A stretch of 64,000 nucleotides of DNA from Typha latifolia (lineage: Eukaryota; Streptophyta; Magnoliopsida; Poales; Typhaceae), in NCBI GenBank assembly GCA_019914945.1, contig CM034102.1:8979501-9043500 (forward strand). The letters run 5' to 3'. Below are positions 59,290-64,000 of this stretch, piece by piece. The position numbers and the translations under genes are program-made. The notes beneath the pieces are model-generated. The model was not told the DNA's origin and ran no database searches. It was given only the letters and a program-made list of their open reading frames with translations. Position 1 is the first letter of the stretch. Each line of letters opens with the position of its first letter.

Positions 59290-59628
59290 CGTAATGACAT
59301 CAACATCTAGATCTATGGCAGCACGAAGAAGAGAAGAAGAAGGGGAGACATCCATGCACAAGAGAGCAGAATTCTACAAATCCTACATCGGGCAATGAAG
59401 GGCAAGAAGTCCATGTGCACACAACATTTCCTCATACATTTACCATTGTTAACCTAAATATAGAGATGCTATCAAGGTCCATTGAAGCATTGGGACAAAC
59501 CTTCTCCACCATCATTGCCCAAATTATCAGAACCTTGAGTCAAACGATGGCGCAACAAAACGTCGGGTTATTGCGGGTGATCCGAGAATGGTCAAATCAA
59601 GGACCAAAAGTACCCAGGGTCTTCCACC
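59290..59628 (+). pseudogene. D gag, N-terminal part
   Basis: The plus-strand frame through 59415-59628 includes SIEALGQTFSTIIAQIIRTL and MAQQNVGLLRVIREWSNQG, a helical gag N-terminus. Interrupted at CCACC by A4. The frame continues on the other side (60575) when A4 and one TSD copy are discounted. Confidence 0.75.
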
Positions 59629-60569
59629 GATACGATCTTCTCTTTGGGGCTAAGGCTCTGATACCAGCTTGATACGATCTGGCACGGAACTTTGAAATTA
59701 GATCCCAAAATATGCTGTCGTCGGATCGACGTGAGATTTTGATATGTTTTAGGTCCGGTAAAAGAGCTTTCCAACAAATCTAGTTACAGGCGAATCGGAG
59801 TTGGGGATCTCGAGATATCGTTCGTTTAGTGGACGAACGTCAGGATGCTCTGTTTTGGATTCGTGGATGGAGGCACGAGGTCCTGGGTAATGGTGGATGG
59901 TGGTGGACCGGCGTTAATGTGGTGGCACCGGTGAAAAGTGATGGTGGAACGGTTGTGGTTGATGGAAGGATTAGGGCAAGTGTTGGATAGATTGGACGAA
60001 GGGGGAGAAGAGGGCCACCCCTAAGGGACTAGGGTGATTAGCCGGACGAGGGAGGTTAGAAGCAGCGTCGCCGGGGATTGAGAGAACGGGAGCGAAGAAG
60101 ACGAAGGAGGCAAGACAAAACTCAATCTCAATAATCAATCATGATTTTGGTTGCCCTACACATCCTTTTATAGGCTAACCAACAACTCACATTAACCCTA
60201 AAACACAATTTTCGCCGACCGCGTTCGAACTCGCCCGACCGCATTCGAACGCACCGAATTAGCTCTTCTGGATTTGCGAACGCGATGCAGGCGTTCGAAC
60301 GCGTGATCGAACGCGCTTGTCGGTATTTGCGAACGCGATGCAGGCGTTCACAGTGCGTTCGAACGCACCGCGTTTGAACGCACAGTACATTCTCTTCTCC
60401 ACGTTCACAACCCCGTTCACAAACCGCGTTCGAACTCACTCCACCCGCGTTCGAACGCGACTTACAGAAAACTTATTTTAATGGAAATTAAACACTAAAA
60501 CATGAAATAAAAACACTCCTAAAGTGAATCCATGCTCGAGACGACGTCGGTGAAGTCCAAATCGTATCA
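59629..60569 (-). mobile_element. A4: LTR + primer site + 26-bp LTR end; TSD CCACC
   Basis: Complete LTR 59670-60569 (900 bp, lacking about 55 bp near its left end), primer site GCTCTGATACCA at 59655-59666, then only GATACGATCTTCTC ... CTAAG (59629-59654). CCACC at 59624-59628 and 60570-60574. TATA box CCTTTTATA (60164-60172) reads as TATAAAAGG on the element strand. No gag or pol. Confidence 0.92.
60214..60465. repeat. GTTCGAACGC palindrome cluster in A4
   Basis: Multiple GCGTTCGAACGC or one-base variants, with two GATTTGCGAACGCGATGCAGG / GTATTTGCGAACGCGATGC units. Equivalent clusters lie in every family A LTR. Confidence 0.93.
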
Positions 60570-60574
60570 CCACC

Positions 60575-61081
60575 CACAAAACCCCTATGATGGTTCCACT
60601 GATCGACCAAGGACCATGGAGGGAAACCACGCTAGAACTGAGGAAAGTGGAGCCACGCTGGGGAGCGCGGTTTGTCGAGAAAGAAGACGATGATTCCTGG
60701 ATTAAGAGGGAAGAGGAAGAAGATAACATCGTGATTGCAACGAGAGGGCGCCATAGAGAGATGGCATGGCCAAAGGAGCATCCTCCCCCGATTAGGACAA
60801 GAGCTTGCTTCAATCCAAACCATGATTCTGGTATCCATGGGCGAATGGTGCGGTTGGAATTCCCCAAATCCAAAGGAGGTGACCCGCTGAAGTGGCTTTA
60901 CTGTGTCTTGCAATTTTTTGACTTCCATGGCACCGAAGAAGATCAAAAGGTGCTTGTTGCATCTTTTCATTTGGAGGACGTGGCATTACGGTGGTATTGC
61001 TCGGCGACGATGCATAGAGGTATAGCAACTTGGGAAGAGTTTTACCATTTGATCTACAAATGGTTTGGATCATCAGGGTAG
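60575..61081 (+). pseudogene. D gag, central part
   Basis: Acidic region with EKEDDDSWIKREEEEDN, then MVRLEFPKSKGGDPLKWLYC, VLVASFHLEDVALRWYCSAT and YHLIYKWFGSSG, the retrotrans_gag core. Stopped by insertion of C. Confidence 0.88.
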
Positions 61082-61497
61082 TGATACGATCATGGATCGG
61101 GGCGTCCGTAGAACGTATCGAATCCAACCATCGATTCTTGGATATGGTGGATGATTGTGGAGGATTAGGGATGAATGGTGGAGATGGAATGGCTATGAAT
61201 GGTAGATGAAATATGATGGAAGGGAATAAGGAAGATATGGAAGGATATTTAAGGAAATATAGGAAAGAATTCGAAATAGATGATGATTGAGGTCTAATTT
61301 GGATCTAAATATAGCTGTATCTTCTAGACTGATTTACCGATGATCTGACTATTGGATACTTATCAAATTTGGATGGAAGATAGATCTCTGAGTCATATGG
61401 AATGGGGTCGTGGGATCTGGAGCAATATGTGGATTTCTAGATTTCAATGTTTTACTAAATACTCCGCTGGATCAGAATAGATCTAGAGGTGGATATT

Positions 61498-62547
61498 TGA
61501 TACGATCACGCCTCTGGCTATGGAGCTCTTATACCAGCTTGATACGATCTCTCCTTTGGGGCTAAAGATCGATCTCTTCCGATTCTCAGATCTAGACTAG
61601 ATCTTGCACGGAACTTTGAAATAAGATCCCGAAATATGCCGCCATTGGATCGATGTGAAATTTTTATTTATTGTATCCCTAGAAAAGAGCTTTCCAACAA
61701 ATCAAGTTTCAGGCGAATCGGAGTTGTGGATCTCGAGATATCGTCTGTTTAGTGGACGAACATCAGGATGCTCTGTTTTGGATTCGTGGATGGAGGCACG
61801 AGATCCTAGGTAATGATGGTTGGTGAAGGACCGACGTTAATGGGCTGGAACCGGTGAAAAAGTGGTGGTGGATGGGTTATGGTTGATGGAAAGGTTAGGG
61901 CAAGTGTTGGATAGATTGGAAGAAGGGGGAGAAGAGGGCCACCCCTAAGGGACTAGGGTGATTAGCCGGAGGAGGGAGGTTAGAAGCGGCGTCGCCGGGG
62001 ATTGAGAGAACGGGAGCGAAGAAGACGAAGGAGGCAAGGCAAAACTCAATCTCAATAATCAATAATCAATTTGGTTGCCTACCACATCCTTTTATAGGCT
62101 AACCAACAACTCAAATTAACCCTAAAAACACAATTTTCGTCGACCGCGTTCGAACTCGCCCGACCGCATTCGAACGCACCGAGTTCGCTCTTCAAGATTT
62201 GCAAACGCGATGCAGGCGTTCGAACGCGCGATCGAATGTGCCTGTCGGTATTTACAAACGCGATGCAGGCATTCGAACGCGCGATCGAACGCACCTGTCG
62301 GTATTTACGAACGCGATGCAGGCGTTCACAGTGCGTTCGGACGCACCACGTTCGAACGCACAGTACATTCTCTTCACCACGTTCACAACCCCGTTCACAA
62401 ACCGCGTTCGAACTCACTCCACCCGCGTTCAAACACGACTTACAGAAAACTTATTTTAATGGAAATTAAACACTAAAACATGAAATAAAAACACTCCTAA
62501 AGTGAATCCATGCTCGAGACGACGTCGGTAAAGTCTGAATCATATCA
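61498..62547 (-). mobile_element. A5: LTR + primer site + LTR end; TSD ATATT
   Basis: Complete LTR 61540-62547 (1008 bp), primer site GCTCTTATACCA (61525-61536), then TGATACGATCACGCC ... CTATGG (61498-61523). Perfect ATATT at 61493-61497 and 62548-62552. TATA box CCTTTTATA at 62088-62096. Same architecture as A4. Confidence 0.92.
62180..62345. repeat. ~57-bp tandem units in A5 LTR
   Basis: Three units of the form ATTTACAAACGCGATGCAGG, then (C/G)(G/A)TTCGAACGCGCGATCGAA, then CTGTCGGT. A4 has two. Confidence 0.9.
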
Positions 62548-63223
62548 ATATTTGGAGATAAATTTTAATCAATCTAACCGTCCAAAATATCTGATATTAT
62601 GGTTAGTTGTTCTCCTGGAAGTCGGGGATCCAACGAAATCAAAATCAGGTCGATCAGATGAGTAGATCAAGAGTTATGGTGAAAGTATTGACCGAATGTC
62701 AAATGGTTGCGAGATGGACATGAAAGGTGGAGCCTACGGATAGACGGGATGGAGGTCGTCAATGGATGGTGGAAGGCCTATCGGCATGGGGAAGACCTTA
62801 GGACGTGGAGGAGATGAATGAGATGGTGTGGGCTAGATCGGGGTGGTGCGCAAGACAGAGAAGATGAGGGAGAAGGGAATTGGCTCTCAGGGTCGAGAGG
62901 GAACGACTAGTCGAATACGGGGGAGAGGGACATAACTATGATGAGTCAAGTCCTAAACTGATAGAAGAGAGAGAAGTAGGCTGAAGCCAAAAGTTTCATA
63001 ATAATTCATCCATGATCCTCAAGTGAAGATCATCCCTCCTATTTATAAGAGGGATATACAAGTGGGCTTAGCCCATTACCCAATATGGGGCTAAACTAAA
63101 GCAAATATAATAAGTAAATAAGCAAATAGAGTGGATAACTGTATTGAGCCTAGCTCAATACCCTTTGAATGGACCAATTGGCCTAAAGCCTATCTTCTAG
63201 ACAGACCCAGCTCACCCGGATCA

Positions 63224-63768
63224 GTAGGAGGATTTTGATGCTTTGTTGAAGAAGATGGTATAGAAGACAACAGTGAGGGCTTACCAAGAAGAATTCGAAC
63301 GGGTGTCTAGTCGTTGTGTACCACCTTGGACGAACCAACAACTCAAAGCCACCTTTATTGCTGGGTCGAGTAAAGAAGTTTAGGCTGATGTTCGTGCCTT
63401 GCATTCACTAAACCTGGGGCAAACAGTGGAGATGCTGTACTATGGTCCGTACTGAGTGCTATAACGAATCGGTCTAGTAGCTTACCTGTTGGACCTACTT
63501 GAGGGAACCAGAATACATCCGGTCTTCTATGTATCGGCATTAAAGGCCCAGATCGGGCCTAACCCTATGGTGGGTTCGGCCTTGCCCGAACCAATGGAGG
63601 AAGATGGCCCCACTGATCCGGTCCAAGTCTTAGGCCGAAGGAGAAGACGCCGTGGATCTAGATTGGAGATCGAAGTGCTGATCGAGTGGCTGGGCAAGCC
63701 AACTGACAAGTCTACATGGGAGCTAGAGTCAGATATCATGGATCAATTCCCAAATTTCAAACCTTGAG
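63224..63768 (+). pseudogene. D gag tail fused to integrase C-terminus and chromodomain
   Basis: Gag text (VRAYQEEFERVSSRC, then LKATFIAG) runs to about 63435 and joins MLYYGPY and LVAYLLDLLEGTRIHPVFYV, the integrase GPY module. SALKAQIGPNPMVGSALPEP follows and then a chromodomain-like RLEIEVLIEWLGKPTDKSTW. The frame stops after FPNFKP. Protease, RT, RNase H and the integrase core are deleted. Confidence 0.88.
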
Positions 63769-63780
63769 GATAAGGTTGCG

Positions 63781-63796
63781 GAAGCGTGGTGGATTG
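63781..63796 (+). promoter_or_regulatory. D polypurine tract
   Basis: GGAAGCGTGGTGGAT directly before the LTR start TGATACGATTCGG. The reverse of the same tract follows the LTRs at 34168 and 56337. Confidence 0.8.
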
Positions 63797-64000
63797 ATAC
63801 GATTCGGACTTCACCGATGTCGTCTCGAGCACGGATACTCCTTAGGGGTGTTTTTGTTTCTTGTTTTAATGTTTAATTCCTAAGAAAATAAGTTTTTTAT
63901 AAGTCGCATTCGAACGCGGGTGGAGTGAGTTCGAATGCGGTTGTGAATGCGGTTGTGAACGCCTACATCACGTCCAGAGAGTGTGAATTGTAAATTTGAA
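63797..64000 (+). mobile_element. 3' LTR of D, family A, cut by window end
   Basis: TGATACGATTCGGACTTCAC, CTCGAGCACGGATACTCC, then the first palindromes (CATTCGAACGCGGG). Same sequence as the start of the A LTRs read on their own strand. Confidence 0.88.

Larger units (their letters stand above)
61082..63223 (-). mobile_element. C: solo LTR of another family, split by A5
   Basis: TGATACGATCATGG ... CACCCGGATCA. GTAG on both sides (61078-61081 and 63224-63227). D gag resumes right after it. Without A5 it is about 1.1 kb. TATAAAT in minus orientation at 63041-63047. No GTTCGAAC palindromes. Confidence 0.8.
58143..64000 (+). mobile_element. D: plus-strand Ty3 element with three nested insertions
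   Basis: 5' LTR-like region to about 59250, primer-like site 59257-59273, gag split by A4 and C, gag fused to integrase end, chromodomain, PPT and 3' LTR start at 63797. The 5' LTR-like region differs from the family A LTR at the 3' end, so D may be recombinant. It continues beyond the window. Confidence 0.7.

Noticed and set aside
22442..59666. TGGTATCAGAGC sites as tRNA gene fragments
   Set aside because: They sit 3-7 bp from LTR ends and are primer-binding sites, not tRNA genes; no cloverleaf is present.
60214..60465. Heat-shock elements in family A LTRs
   Set aside because: The heat-shock element needs GAA and TTC separated by two bases. The GTTCGAAC palindrome has TTC and GAA adjacent.

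Overview
This is nuclear DNA of a flowering plant. The window holds one complete multi-exon host gene with GT-AG introns. Everything else of note is a dense, layered set of plant transposable elements: Ty3-type LTR retrotransposons primed by initiator-Met tRNA, hAT elements, a hAT MITE and an RNase H-like fragment. I saw no tRNA, rRNA, CRISPR or bacterial features. The sequence does not let me name the species.

Host gene (300-32819, minus strand). Thirteen exons join into one open frame of 847 codons including the stop (846 aa). The protein has three PHD-type zinc fingers at residues 135-326, a long charged middle, a basic nuclear-localisation-like patch and a Tudor-like C-terminus. It matches the plant PHD-finger family typified, as I recall it, by Arabidopsis At3g08020/At3g52100. 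Introns 7 and 8 are each over 11 kb because transposons landed in them: two hAT transposase relics, element A1, the 3' end of a short-LTR Ty3 element, LTR copy B1 and a duplicated RNase H-like fragment. Intron 4 carries a hAT MITE with a perfect 8-bp target-site duplication (TSD).

Retrotransposon nest (about 33.3-58.1 kb), starting about 470 bp upstream of the start codon. It is best read as one minus-strand LTR of about 2.9 kb (B2, ends TGTAAC...GTTACA) split by successive insertions: A2; B3 containing B4; B5 containing B6 containing B7; and A3. Intact 5-bp TSDs prove several layers: TCAAT for B3, CTATC for B5, CTCTC for B7.

Right end (58.1-64 kb). A plus-strand Ty3 element (D) has its gag interrupted by A4 (TSD CCACC) and by a different LTR, C (GTAG), which itself contains A5 (TSD ATATT). 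D ends in a gag fused to an integrase C-terminus and chromodomain, a polypurine tract, and an LTR that runs off the window.

Two LTR families dominate. Family A (0.86-1.0 kb, ends TGATACGAT...ATCGTATCA) carries arrays of GCGTTCGAACGC-like palindromes. Family B (about 2.9 kb) carries a poly-A run, a conserved hairpin, a CT-rich block, trinucleotide runs and a conserved pair of splice-like signals. The most unusual objects are A4 and A5, which share an 'LTR + primer site + about 25 bp of LTR end' structure yet have independent perfect TSDs.
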